Assembly: GCA_020351895.1 (NCBI GenBank) | Contig: CP070672.1 | Span: forward strand, 3,762,953-3,778,197 | Direction: 5' to 3' | Length of the DNA: 15,245 nucleotides | DNA from: Thermoplasmata archaeon | GTDB lineage: Archaea; Thermoplasmatota; Thermoplasmata; GCA-020350865 | Part shown: piece by piece, positions 1-7,279 of the stretch | How positions within the stretch are numbered: position 1 is the first letter of the stretch | Layout of the letters: each line of letters opens with the position of its first letter | Notes under the pieces: generated by a model | The model's database searches: none | Seen by the model: only the letters and a program-made list of their open reading frames with translations | Told to the model about the DNA's origin: nothing | Translations under genes and position numbers: made by a program

Positions 1-1
1 A

Positions 2-124
2 AAGATACATGAAACAAAACCCATAGTAACATTGAGCACCAATTGCTACAACCAGGAAGATGAACTCGTGATTGAGGGGGAAGCCGTTGTGCTTGTGGAT
101 TATGTTGATGTAGATAAAAAGTGA
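2..124 (+). CDS. MaoC-like (hotdog) hydratase, C-terminal fragment
   Basis: This frame is open from the left edge to a TGA at 122-124 and gives about 40 residues, including the stretches IVTLSTNCYNQ and VIEGEAVVLV. In the MaoC / R-specific enoyl-CoA hydratase family the C-terminal end commonly reads as a T-x-C-x-NQ-x-G/D strand followed by a V-x-GEA-x-V strand, which this fits. Family members hydrate trans-2-enoyl-CoA to (R)-3-hydroxyacyl-CoA, or dehydrate related acyl-CoAs, as cytosolic hotdog dimers. The catalytic D-x(4)-H part would lie upstream and is not in the window. The next gene on the same strand acts on acyl-CoA, which fits a CoA-thioester setting. The assignment rests on the tail only; another hotdog enzyme is possible. 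Confidence 0.6.
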   Translation, partial: KIHETKPIVTLSTNCYNQEDELVIEGEAVVLVDYVDVDKK

Positions 125-197
125 AATATTTAAATTCCATTAATTCTTTAAGATTATCCATCGACCTAAACAATTGCATAGCAGAACAGGGGAGGTA
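125..197 (+). promoter_or_regulatory. Promoter and ribosome binding site of the acyl-CoA synthetase gene
   Basis: A TATA-like box, TATTTAAA at 127-134, directly follows the preceding stop codon. An archaeal start would be expected near 155-160. A strong Shine-Dalgarno sequence GGGGAGGT at 189-196 is correctly spaced from the ATG at 202 and decides that start. The 77-base gap holds no other gene. Confidence 0.55.
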
Positions 198-201
198 ATT
201 T

Positions 202-2334
202 ATGGCAAACATGGAAAAATTTTTCCATCCGAAATCAATAGCTGTTGTTGGTGCTTCTAACAATTCTGAGAATATAGGAAATGCAGTTATGGGAAATCTA
301 TTGTATGGTGAACCCGGGGGCAAGCGAAAGCAAGGATTTCAGGGTGAGATCTATCCCATAAGCCTCAAATATGACAATGTGTTGGGTGTTAAAGCATATA
401 AAAGTGTATTAGATGTGCCAGCACCGATAGATTTTGCGATACTGATTATCCCCGGCAATGCCATCCCGAAGGTTCTCAGTGACTGTGGTGATAAAAACTG
501 CAAAAACGTAATTATTATTTCTGCAGGATTTGCAGAATATGGTGAAGAAGGTAAAAAGAGGGAGTCAGAGATCATCCAGATCGCTAGGGACCAAGGTATT
601 CGTTTTATCGGTCCCAACTGCCTTGGCATTTTCTCCACCTTTGAATCGTTAAATGCTTCCTTTGCACAGGCCATGCCTCAAAAAGGTCCTGTAGCAATGA
701 TTTCACAAAGCGGAGCCCTTGTAACATCGATAATAGCCTATGCAAAAGAGGAACATATTGGTTTTTCTTATTTCGTGAGCACAGGAAACAAGGCTGATAT
801 AGAAGACAGCGATCTTATTGAGTATTTTGATGAAACCAAATTGGCCAAGGTTACTGCAATCTATATGGAGTCAATCCATGATTGCCGTAAATTCTATGAA
901 AATGCTAGAAAAACGGTTAAAAATACACCAATAGTCATCTTGAAGGTGGGAAAAACAGAGGCAGGCCGAAAAGCAGCTTCATCCCACACTGGTGCATTAG
1001 CAGGTTCTGATTGGGCCTACGAGGCTGCATTCCGTCAGGCCGGAATTATTCGCGTGCAGACCATGTTCGAGCTGTTTGATGCAACCCATGCACTGGCCTA
1101 TCAACCTTTACCGAAAGGTGATAACATTGCAATATTGACAAATGCTGGTGGCCCAGGAGTAATCGCTTCGGATACTGCCAATGAAATAGGACTTCCACTT
1201 GTTCAGTTAAGCGATAAAACAATATCTCAACTTGACAAGATATGCCCACCTTCATGGAGCCGTGGAAATCCTGTGGACATTATCGGAGATGCAGATGTTG
1301 AGAGATACATGAAATCCCTAGATGTTCTGGTCAAAGCCCCAGAAGTTGATGGGATAATTCTTATTATGGCACCTACAAGAGTTGCCGACCCATTAGAATT
1401 GGCAAAGAGTGTGGCAAAATTGGCAGAAAATTCCATAAAGCCAATTATTGCGTCCTTTGTGGGAATAGTCAGTGATAGATCCGAGAATCATTTAGAATCA
1501 GCAGGGGTACCAACAATCGAATTTCCCGAACGCGCAGTAAAAGCTTTAAACGCTTTGATTCAGCGTAAACATTATTTGGATCGAGAATCAAGACGCCAAA
1601 AAATATCTATAGAACAACCAATTTTTAAAGACACAGGATCTCATAGAAAGTGTCAAGAAATCTTTAACAAAGTAAAGAAAGAAGGAAGACAGCTTCTCAC
1701 ACTTAACGAAGCAAGAAGTATATTTGAACTGTTTGATATACCTATGAGCAGATCTGAACTTGTGACTACCGAAGATGAAGCAGCTGCATATGGCTCGAAA
1801 CTAGGATTTCCTCTGGCAATGAAAATATCATCCAAGGATATCGTTCATAAAACGGAAGCTGGCGGCGTGAAACTTGAAATCGCAGACCCTGAAGAGGCAA
1901 AACGCGCCTTTAAACAAATCTTTGAGAATGTAAAAAAATATAACCCTGATGCGAAAATCGAGGGTGTTGTAATGGACCAAATGCTGAGGGGATCCGAGAT
2001 CATCATCGGCGTGTCATCGGACCTGCAATTCGGACCAATGGTGATGTTCGGACTTGGAGGCACGTTAGTGGAGGTTTATAGGGATGTTACATTTCGTCTT
2101 ATCCCACTGACCAAAATCGATGCTCTGGAGATGATCGAAGAAATAAAAGGCAAAGCAGCTTACCAAGGTGCAAGAGGCATGCCAAGGGCCGATCCTGATG
2201 AACTTGCCAAGCTTATTGTAAAAGTTGCAGAGGCAGTTAGATTACATCCTGCGATTCAAGAATTGGATATAAATCCATTGATTGTTACCAAAGAAGGTAT
2301 CATTGCCGTGGATGCAAGAATCTTGATTCAATAA
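202..2334 (+). CDS. acd: ADP-forming acetyl-CoA/acyl-CoA synthetase, fused alpha-beta form
   Basis: Converts acyl-CoA + ADP + Pi to the free acid + CoA + ATP, the main substrate-level ATP step of many peptide- and sugar-fermenting archaea. The 710 residues match the fused archaeal form in length. In order: a CoA-binding Rossmann domain (about 8-135, with IAVVGAS near the start), succinyl-CoA-ligase-like domains (about 140-460, with GPNCLG, ISQSGAL and SSHTGALAGS), and a C-terminal ATP-grasp domain (about 490-710). His262 in SSHTG corresponds to the phosphorylated alpha-subunit histidine. His549 in VHKTEAGG corresponds to the beta-subunit histidine that carries phosphate to the nucleotide. Both key residues are present and the frame is intact, so it should be active. 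Which acyl-CoA it prefers (acetyl, branched or aryl) cannot be read from the sequence. No signal peptide, so cytosolic. A protein acyltransferase of the Pat type shares this architecture but would carry an added GNAT domain, which is absent here. Confidence 0.9.
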   Translation: MANMEKFFHPKSIAVVGASNNSENIGNAVMGNLLYGEPGGKRKQGFQGEIYPISLKYDNVLGVKAYKSVLDVPAPIDFAILIIPGNAIPKVLSDCGDKNCKNVIIISAGFAEYGEEGKKRESEIIQIARDQGIRFIGPNCLGIFSTFESLNASFAQAMPQKGPVAMISQSGALVTSIIAYAKEEHIGFSYFVSTGNKADIEDSDLIEYFDETKLAKVTAIYMESIHDCRKFYENARKTVKNTPIVILKVGKTEAGRKAASSHTGALAGSDWAYEAAFRQAGIIRVQTMFELFDATHALAYQPLPKGDNIAILTNAGGPGVIASDTANEIGLPLVQLSDKTISQLDKICPPSWSRGNPVDIIGDADVERYMKSLDVLVKAPEVDGIILIMAPTRVADPLELAKSVAKLAENSIKPIIASFVGIVSDRSENHLESAGVPTIEFPERAVKALNALIQRKHYLDRESRRQKISIEQPIFKDTGSHRKCQEIFNKVKKEGRQLLTLNEARSIFELFDIPMSRSELVTTEDEAAAYGSKLGFPLAMKISSKDIVHKTEAGGVKLEIADPEEAKRAFKQIFENVKKYNPDAKIEGVVMDQMLRGSEIIIGVSSDLQFGPMVMFGLGGTLVEVYRDVTFRLIPLTKIDALEMIEEIKGKAAYQGARGMPRADPDELAKLIVKVAEAVRLHPAIQELDINPLIVTKEGIIAVDARILIQ

Positions 2335-2394
2335 TATTAAGTCTTAATTACACCCCATACGCTTGAGGAGTTAGAAAACCAAGAGGTGCATAAA

Positions 2395-2571
2395 ATGCCT
2401 GAGAAAGTAATTAAAAATGATGGTAGGAAGGAAGATTTCATAAGGGAAAAGATCGTGGTAAACGTAGTAAAGACAGGAGCACCAGCCGATATTGGACGGG
2501 CGATTGCAGATAAAGTGATAAATGTAACTGAGGAAGAATCAATGGGGGAGTTATCATGGAAAGAACATTAA
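2395..2571 (+). CDS. Small stand-alone ATP-cone protein
   Basis: A 58-residue protein resembling the first half of an ATP-cone, the nucleotide-binding regulatory module of ribonucleotide reductases and NrdR. It shows the typical opening VIKNDGRKEDFIREKI followed by a helix NVVKTGA. A full ATP-cone is about 90 residues; the usual C-terminal helices are missing, so this is a minimal or degenerate version. The start is set by GAGGTG at 2383-2388, six bases before the ATG at 2395; a GTG at 2386 lies inside that site. It follows the synthetase gene by 60 bases with no obvious TATA box in the gap. Its last 16 bases overlap the start of the AMP phosphorylase gene, so the two are almost certainly translated together. 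Inference: it may sense ATP/AMP and adjust the phosphorylase in trans. Binding is not proven by sequence. Confidence 0.7.
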   Translation: MPEKVIKNDGRKEDFIREKIVVNVVKTGAPADIGRAIADKVINVTEEESMGELSWKEH

Positions 2572-4073
2572 AAGCGAGAAAAATCGACATCGCTCAGGGA
2601 ACATATGAGGTGGTCCTGAACCAGGATGATGCCGATGAGCTTTGGTTGAAACCTAATGACAGGGTCAAGATAGTGTGCCATAATGACAATGTTTCAGCCC
2701 TGGTAGATATTACTGATACACTAATCGAGAAAGATGAATTGGGGATATACATCGAGTTGTGGGAGGTATTAAACCTGAAAGATGGGGAGGAAGTGAGGAT
2801 AATACCCACGACGCGGCCTGCATCAATAGATTTCATTAGAAAGAAGATATACGGCAATCCCTGGGCAAAGGAGGAAATCAACACGGTAATCAATGATATT
2901 GCCCAGGGAAACCTCTCGGATATAGAACTCTCCGCCTATGCCACGGCCGTCCAGATCAATGGATTGAATATGGATGAGATCACGTGGCTGACAACGGCCA
3001 TGGTCGGTTCTGGAGAGACAATAGATTTCGAGGCTGGTCCAATCCTTGATGTTCACAGTATAGGTGGTGTTCCAGGCAACAAGTATGCTCCTATCACAGT
3101 GGCTATTGTCGCTGCCAATGGCCTTATAATCCCCAAGACTTCATCACGGGCAATAAGTTCGGCGGCAGGAACCGCTGATATTATGGAAACATTATGCAAT
3201 GTGGAATTTGATGCACAGTCCATCAAGAGGATCGCAAGAGAAACTGGTGGAGCCCTTGTCTGGGGTGGAGGAGTGAATCTCGCACCTGCGGATGATGCAA
3301 TTATCAGGGTCGAGTACCCTCTGTCACTAGATCCTCACGGTCAGGTTTTGGCATCTGTAATGGCCAAGAAGAAGGCCATTGGTGCGGATTATTGCGTTAT
3401 AGACATCCCTGTTGGTGAAGGGACCAAGGTGCCGGGCAATGAACAGGCTAGACAAATGGCCCGGGATTTCATAACACTGGGTGAGCGTCTTGGAGTCAGG
3501 ACTATGTGCACGATAACCTACGGAGGACAGCCGGTAGGAAGGGCCATAGGGCCTGCACTGGAGATCAGGGAGGCCTTGTCGATTCTTGAAGGGTCTCCCA
3601 AACCCAACAGCTTAATCGAGAAATCTTTGAGCCTGGCAGGCATACTGCTTGAACTCGGCGGTGTTGCCCAGCCAAAAAAGGGACGTGATCTGGCAAAAGA
3701 CACCTTGGGATCGAAAAAGGCCTTAAAGAAATTCAAAGAGATAATCAAAGCCCAGGGAGGTAATCCCGATATAAAATCCGAGAATATCAATCCCGGAAAA
3801 TACACCTACGATCTTCCGTCACCGAAAGACGGCTATATTGAGGCAGTAAAAAATAGGGCTGTTACAAAGATTGCTAGAGCTGCTGGATCTCCGAAAGACA
3901 AAGGTGCAGGGATTTTACTAGGATATAAAAAAGGAGAATCTGCAGGAGAGGGAGACACGTTACTCACTATCTATGCAGAAAATGAAAGAAAGCTTCAAGA
4001 CGCAAAATCTCTAGCAAATAAACTACAGCCAGTCGTTGTTGAGGGAATGATTTTGGAGGAGATTGTTGAGTAG
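2556..4073 (+). CDS. deoA: AMP phosphorylase
   Basis: Catalyses AMP (also CMP/UMP in studied archaea) + phosphate to ribose 1,5-bisphosphate + base. An isomerase and type III RuBisCO then turn the sugar into 3-phosphoglycerate. At 505 residues it has the archaeal length: an N-terminal beta-barrel extension of about 80 residues that bacterial thymidine phosphorylases lack, then the catalytic core. Phosphate and nucleoside site motifs are visible: SIGGVPGNK (168-176) and SSRAISSAAGTADIMET starting at 196, the nucleoside phosphorylase II signature. The C-terminal alpha/beta domain carries the usual AG(S/G)PxDKGAG-like segment, AAGSPKDKGAG. The ATG at 2556 is preceded by GGGGGAG (2544-2550). It overlaps the ATP-cone gene by 16 bases. 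A T-rich stretch just past the stop is the likely end of transcription, facing a convergent gene 36 bases away. RuBisCO and the isomerase are not in the window. Confidence 0.93.
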   Translation: MERTLKARKIDIAQGTYEVVLNQDDADELWLKPNDRVKIVCHNDNVSALVDITDTLIEKDELGIYIELWEVLNLKDGEEVRIIPTTRPASIDFIRKKIYGNPWAKEEINTVINDIAQGNLSDIELSAYATAVQINGLNMDEITWLTTAMVGSGETIDFEAGPILDVHSIGGVPGNKYAPITVAIVAANGLIIPKTSSRAISSAAGTADIMETLCNVEFDAQSIKRIARETGGALVWGGGVNLAPADDAIIRVEYPLSLDPHGQVLASVMAKKKAIGADYCVIDIPVGEGTKVPGNEQARQMARDFITLGERLGVRTMCTITYGGQPVGRAIGPALEIREALSILEGSPKPNSLIEKSLSLAGILLELGGVAQPKKGRDLAKDTLGSKKALKKFKEIIKAQGGNPDIKSENINPGKYTYDLPSPKDGYIEAVKNRAVTKIARAAGSPKDKGAGILLGYKKGESAGEGDTLLTIYAENERKLQDAKSLANKLQPVVVEGMILEEIVE

Positions 4074-4109
4074 TATTTAAGCTAGATTTAGTGGTATGTT
4101 ATATTAGTT

Positions 4110-4523
4110 TTATTCTTCTTTGGCCCTTTTCAATTTTTCTGAGATTCTATCAATATCTTCCCCGAGCTCCTTTAATGCTGCCCCGCCCTTTTCTTTTATA
4201 ACTTTTCCGGCGTCCTTTGCCGCATCTTCCACATGACCGCCCGTAATGTCTCTTCTTTTTTGCCTGAGTTTTGTGTGGGCAGCACTTATGTCCTCCTCGA
4301 TTTCATCGAATATTTTCGCCCTTCTTTCCTTAGCTTTCGCCCTTTGCTCCTTTATGGCATTATGCAGTTTTTCCAGATCCTCATCCAGTTCCTTGTAGGC
4401 CTTTTTACCAATTTCCTTTATTTTGTCCTCCGCCACACCCCCGGTTATCTCTCTTCGTGTGTTTTTTATCTTATTTCTGGTATCTGTCACTCTTTTCTCT
4501 ATATTTTCCATAACATTTGTCAT
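4110..4523 (-). CDS. Charged helical protein with duplicated RR(E/D)ITGG repeat
   Basis: Not recognised as a known family. The 137 residues are almost entirely Lys, Glu, Asp, Arg and Ala and should form long helices or coiled coil. There are two repeat units. Each begins with a helix of the pattern E-x-I-E...T-x(2)-K(I/L), then the invariant block RREITGG at 23-29 and RRDITGG at 90-96, then a segment with E-D and KEL-x-ED (near 44-50 and 118-123). The 67-residue spacing between the two blocks suggests an internal duplication. There is no signal peptide, membrane segment or cysteine. The ATG at 4523 follows a GGGGG run eight bases upstream; ATG at 4511 is a weaker alternative. A 7-base inverted repeat straddles the start. 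It lies next to another coiled-coil gene on the same strand. A structural or nucleoid/stress role is only a guess. Confidence 0.75.
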   Translation of the reverse strand: MTNVMENIEKRVTDTRNKIKNTRREITGGVAEDKIKEIGKKAYKELDEDLEKLHNAIKEQRAKAKERRAKIFDEIEEDISAAHTKLRQKRRDITGGHVEDAAKDAGKVIKEKGGAALKELGEDIDRISEKLKRAKEE

Positions 4524-4528
4524 GTTAT
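4510..4528 (-). promoter_or_regulatory. Inverted repeat over a start codon
   Basis: ATAACAT (4510-4516) and ATGTTAT (4522-4528) are perfect 7-base complements around a 5-base loop. The start codon of the RR(E/D)ITGG protein lies in one arm and loop edge (4521-4523). In the mRNA this could form a weak hairpin that holds the AUG just after the GGGGG ribosome binding run. It may be chance in AT-rich DNA. Confidence 0.3.
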
Positions 4529-4555
4529 CAACCCCCTTTTTAATAGAGCATAAAT

Positions 4556-4592
4556 ATTACTTATGATGATAAATAATTTATTATAAATAAGA
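4556..4592 (-). promoter_or_regulatory. Probable promoter of the RR(E/D)ITGG protein gene
   Basis: The 102-base gap between the two coiled-coil genes contains an AT-only block (4571-4590) that on the - strand reads TTATTTATAATAAATTATTT. It offers TATA-like boxes at a suitable distance for a start near 4555 and a leader of roughly 30 bases. The block is so AT-rich that the exact box cannot be chosen. Confidence 0.4.
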
Positions 4593-4625
4593 CACTTTGT
4601 TAATTCTCTTTTACTCGTTAAACTT

Positions 4626-5129
4626 CTACTTTCCTTCCATTTTACTTATCCTTTTCCTGTATTCCTGTTCCTCGTTCTCGTGGTATTTTATCTTTTCAAG
4701 GGTTTCCGCCGCCCTCTCGATGTTCTCCTGGGCCTTTTCCCGAAGCTCTGCGCCCCTTCGATCCTTTTTGTCGGCCTTTAATTCCAATTTAGCGCTCTTT
4801 GTTTCCATTCTTGCAGCCTTTGCCTCCAGTTTTGCGCACTCTATCTGCAGGTTCTCCAGGCATGCCGCCTCGGAGGCCTCCTTGAATTCTCCCTTTTTTG
4901 CCTGTGCTTCATCGGATTTTCCCTCTAAAATATCGGCCCTTCCCTCAAACTTGGCCGCCTTTGCTATGAGCTCCTTGGCCTTTTCCTCATACTCTCTGAA
5001 TTTTAGCCTGTACTTGGAGGTTTCCTCTTCAGCCCTTGCAGCTTCACTTTTAAGCTCTGCCAGATCCATTTTTTCCATTTCCACAAACTTATCGTGTTTT
5101 GTATCTTCCATGGATTTTTTTTCTTCCAT
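4626..5129 (-). CDS. Coiled-coil protein of unknown function
   Basis: A 167-residue protein made of charged heptad-like helices. After an acidic/basic N-terminus, a segment with repeated K-A/K-L-E patterns (for example KLEAKAARMETKSAKLELKA) runs through the middle and is followed by more helix to the end. Only two cysteines occur, 8 residues apart in ACLENLQIEC; there is no tryptophan, no membrane segment and no signal peptide. The start at 5129 is chosen because GGGAGGTT lies directly before it; an in-frame TTG at 5150 lies upstream of that site and is unlikely. It has its own TATA/BRE-like promoter. Its neighbour downstream is a second charged helical protein, so the two may work as partners. 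Function unknown; resemblance to tropomyosin- or SMC-like sequences would be low-complexity similarity only. Confidence 0.75.
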   Translation of the reverse strand: MEEKKSMEDTKHDKFVEMEKMDLAELKSEAARAEEETSKYRLKFREYEEKAKELIAKAAKFEGRADILEGKSDEAQAKKGEFKEASEAACLENLQIECAKLEAKAARMETKSAKLELKADKKDRRGAELREKAQENIERAAETLEKIKYHENEEQEYRKRISKMEGK

Positions 5130-5157
5130 TTCAACAACCTCCCTAATCAAAAATTCT

Positions 5158-5197
5158 GGGAATATGTAAAAATATATAGAGACTTAAAAATCTTTCG
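5158..5197 (-). promoter_or_regulatory. Promoter of the coiled-coil protein gene
   Basis: On the - strand CCGAAAG (BRE-like, around 5192-5198) is followed by ATTTTTAAG (5183-5191), a good archaeal BRE/TATA pair. The expected start is near 5161, leaving a leader of about 32 bases that holds the GGGAGGTT site. Confidence 0.5.
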
Positions 5198-5224
5198 GAC
5201 AGGTAAGTACGTTATTATAAAATA

Positions 5225-5249
5225 TCATTTAAAAATGAAGTTGAAAAAA
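5225..5249 (-). terminator. Possible terminator after the cupin gene
   Basis: TCATTT (5225-5230) pairs with AAATGA (5233-5238). On the - strand a run of six T (5244-5249) precedes it and more T-rich sequence follows. Archaeal transcription often stops at T-tracts. The site lies 36 bases past the cupin stop codon. Weak evidence in AT-rich DNA. Confidence 0.3.
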
Positions 5250-5284
5250 GGCGGATTTTTAAGTATTTTTTATTTTTAAATAAT

Positions 5285-5629
5285 TCAATCTCTGGTTTTA
5301 TACCTTTCTTTATCCGCAAAAAAATCCAGGACCCAGGTCCTTCTTTTAAAAACAGCAGAGTGTTTGGCGCCATCCGGGATAAAATAGGAATCGCCTTTTT
5401 TGCATGTCTTTGTAATTCCACTAATTGTGAGGTCCATCTCCCCTTCGATTACGATTCCCCATTGTGCACCGTGGGAGTGTTCGGCAACTTCACCTATAGG
5501 TTCAATATCGAAAAAAACAACCTGATGGTCCGTACCCTGCGAGAGCCATCCCCGGACTCCCTTGAATGGTATATCCGCTTCGGGAAGTTTTTTTATTATT
5601 TCGTGAAAAATATCCTCTCGTCTTTCCAT
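5285..5629 (-). CDS. Small cupin-domain protein
   Basis: A 114-residue single-domain cupin. The first cupin motif appears as HSHGAQWGIVIEGEMDL and the second as GDSYFIPDGAKHSAVF, which supply three histidines for a metal site. The glutamate usually found four residues after the HxH is absent; Gln sits near that place, so metal binding may be altered or rest on three His. Such small cupins serve as sugar-binding, sensor, dioxygenase or isomerase proteins, and the substrate cannot be told. The start at 5629 is certain: GGAGG lies 6 bases upstream. It follows the second methyltransferase gene by 44 bases and has a TATA-like box of its own, so it may be transcribed alone or with the upstream run. 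Confidence 0.8.
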   Translation of the reverse strand: MERREDIFHEIIKKLPEADIPFKGVRGWLSQGTDHQVVFFDIEPIGEVAEHSHGAQWGIVIEGEMDLTISGITKTCKKGDSYFIPDGAKHSAVFKRRTWVLDFFADKERYKTRD

Positions 5630-5639
5630 GTTATACCTC

Positions 5640-5670
5640 CTTCAATTCAAATTCTTAGATCTAATATAAA
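5640..5670 (-). promoter_or_regulatory. Possible promoter of the cupin gene
   Basis: On the - strand TTTATATTAG (5661-5670) matches the archaeal TATA consensus closely. It lies next to the stop codon of the upstream methyltransferase. A start 25 bases on would fall near 5640, giving a very short leader that just includes GGAGG. Confidence 0.4.
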
Positions 5671-5673
5671 TCG

Positions 5674-6414
5674 TCAATATTTTATGGGATTCAGAAGATA
5701 AACTGCCCAACCAAGATATTCCCTTCCGAATTTTAGATATTCATTTTGAAGTTTATGAAGCCATTCCACAACTTCCTGTTTTTCAGGATGATTGGGATTC
5801 TCTTCAAGCCATCGGTTCAGAGAGTACCAGTTGCTTGCCTCGTACCTATCCCAGTCATCATGATTTGCTCGCATCATGTATTCAAATTCGAAACCTTCTT
5901 CCCGCGCAATTGTCAGAAGCTCGTACTCGTTATGGATCGTCTTGTTCTCCTCTCTGTAAGATTTTGGAACAGGTTCCTTCACCCAGTAAGGTTCGCCTAT
6001 GATAAGCTTGCCTTCGGCCTTGATAGCATCCTTCATGGCTCGAATTGTGGATTTATAATCCCCCCATATAAATGATGCACCAATGCAAGCTGCAACATCA
6101 TATCCCAGTTTTTCAAACTGATATTTCGCGCCGTCACCGCACACTATTTCAATGCTATCTTCCAAACCCAAGTCCTTTATCTTCTTTTCCGCGCGCTGGC
6201 ATGCATATTCCCTTATATCGATACCTATTCCGGAAATGCCATATTCCTTTGCCCAGAGAATTAAAACCTCACCAAATCCACTGCCGAACTCGATGACTTT
6301 ACTGCCATCCTTAAGTCCCAGGAACTTGCCCAGTGTTATTATCTTATCGGAATCGAAGGGATTTATCAATTCCATGTAATGCTCTGAGATATTGTAAAGC
6401 TCGAACACGTCCAT
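5674..6414 (-). CDS. SAM-dependent methyltransferase (class I)
   Basis: A 246-residue Rossmann-fold methyltransferase. Motif I is KVIEFGSGFGEVL (39-51), followed by the acidic ribose-binding end of strand 2 in GIGIDI (62-67) and a motif-II-like GDGAKY near 92. The N-terminal LYNISEHYMELINPF and the aromatic C-terminal half (rich in W, Y and N) probably form the acceptor pocket; FIWGDY and GEPYW follow strands 4 and 5. Such proteins methylate small molecules, and the acceptor is unknown. The start lacks a strong ribosome site; it begins 24 bases after the EFR1 gene stop, which suggests translational coupling in one mRNA. The end is 44 bases before the cupin start. Confidence 0.85.
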   Translation of the reverse strand: MDVFELYNISEHYMELINPFDSDKIITLGKFLGLKDGSKVIEFGSGFGEVLILWAKEYGISGIGIDIREYACQRAEKKIKDLGLEDSIEIVCGDGAKYQFEKLGYDVAACIGASFIWGDYKSTIRAMKDAIKAEGKLIIGEPYWVKEPVPKSYREENKTIHNEYELLTIAREEGFEFEYMMRANHDDWDRYEASNWYSLNRWLEENPNHPEKQEVVEWLHKLQNEYLKFGREYLGWAVYLLNPIKY

Positions 6415-6438
6415 TTCAATAACCGTTTCACCGTAAGG

Positions 6439-7224
6439 TCATTCAATTATTTTCAATTTTTCCTTCAGCTGGGCATTCGGTTTGGGATAATGCCCCTCAC
6501 CACGGAACTTTCTGGTGTATATCACTTTCTTAGGGCATTTGTGAAAACATCCCCAGCATCCATAGCATTTGTTCATATCGAATTTGGGTTTGGGATCAAG
6601 TGAGACCGCATTATAGGGACATACTTTCTCACAGACGCCACATTCATTGCAAAGTTCAAGATCCACGAATTTATCTCCCATGTCCTTTTTAGCCTTGGTG
6701 CGGGAGAGCATGAACAAGCCACCCTTTATCTTACCCTTTTTCCATTGACTTCCCGAATTAACTCCTTTAATAATTCCGTCTAGGTTCGAGATAAATCTGT
6801 TAAAACTCTCCATCTTATCCAAAGATGGCTGATCCTCAGCACCCCTTTTCCTGACAATCATGGGAGGATAACTCTCAGGCACATGTAGCGTATGACCCGC
6901 TATAGGTAGGAAACCTTTTGCAGAAATCCACTTGACCAAGGCACCCTGTGTCTTCCCACTCATGAATCCATAGGTGTTGAACACAAAGGCGGGCTTATTC
7001 TTCTGCTGCGGGATTCCTTCTATGAACTTTTGGACTATGTAGGATGGCCCTCCGAAATCAGTGAAGCATGCGAATCCAACAATATCGTATTTATCTAGAT
7101 TTGGTTTACCATCCTTTACAATATTGAAAAGATCAATGTCGACATTATTCATTTTTGCAGCAATGTATTTACAAGCAAGCTTGGTGTTACCTGTTCCCGA
7201 ATAGTAGCAAATTATTCCCTTCAT
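6439..7224 (-). CDS. EFR1-type flavodoxin-ferredoxin fusion protein
   Basis: Electron-transfer protein of the EFR1 family: an N-terminal flavodoxin-like domain (about 1-150) with the FMN phosphate loop YSGTGNT near residues 8-14, and a C-terminal ferredoxin domain with two 4Fe-4S motifs. Cluster cysteines are at 192, 195, 198 and 202 (CNECGVCEKVCP) and at 220, 223, 226 and 230 (CYGCWGCFHKCP). All eight are present. The total of 261 residues is normal for the family. The start at 7224 has AGGTG six bases upstream. The physiological partners of EFR1 proteins are mostly unknown; they are common in anaerobic archaea and clostridia. It sits between an alpha/beta hydrolase gene (55-base gap) and a methyltransferase gene (24-base gap), so it may supply electrons to a small-molecule pathway encoded by this run. 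Cytosolic. Confidence 0.9.
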   Translation of the reverse strand: MKGIICYYSGTGNTKLACKYIAAKMNNVDIDLFNIVKDGKPNLDKYDIVGFACFTDFGGPSYIVQKFIEGIPQQKNKPAFVFNTYGFMSGKTQGALVKWISAKGFLPIAGHTLHVPESYPPMIVRKRGAEDQPSLDKMESFNRFISNLDGIIKGVNSGSQWKKGKIKGGLFMLSRTKAKKDMGDKFVDLELCNECGVCEKVCPYNAVSLDPKPKFDMNKCYGCWGCFHKCPKKVIYTRKFRGEGHYPKPNAQLKEKLKIIE

Positions 7225-7279
7225 TTCTACACCTATTTTATATTTATTTTATTATTGATCCCATGTTTTATTTATCATT

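Noticed and set aside
4233..4553. 106-codon + strand open frame
   Set aside because: Shadow of the RR(E/D)ITGG protein gene, with no ribosome site and a hydrophobic composition explained by the antisense of charged codons.
4597..5169. 190-codon + strand open frame, rich in Ser, Phe and Leu
   Set aside because: It is the antisense shadow of the coiled-coil gene (4626-5129): the Ser/Phe/Ala-rich composition is what Lys/Glu/Ala codons give on the other strand, and the real gene has a GGGAGGTT site and a promoter.
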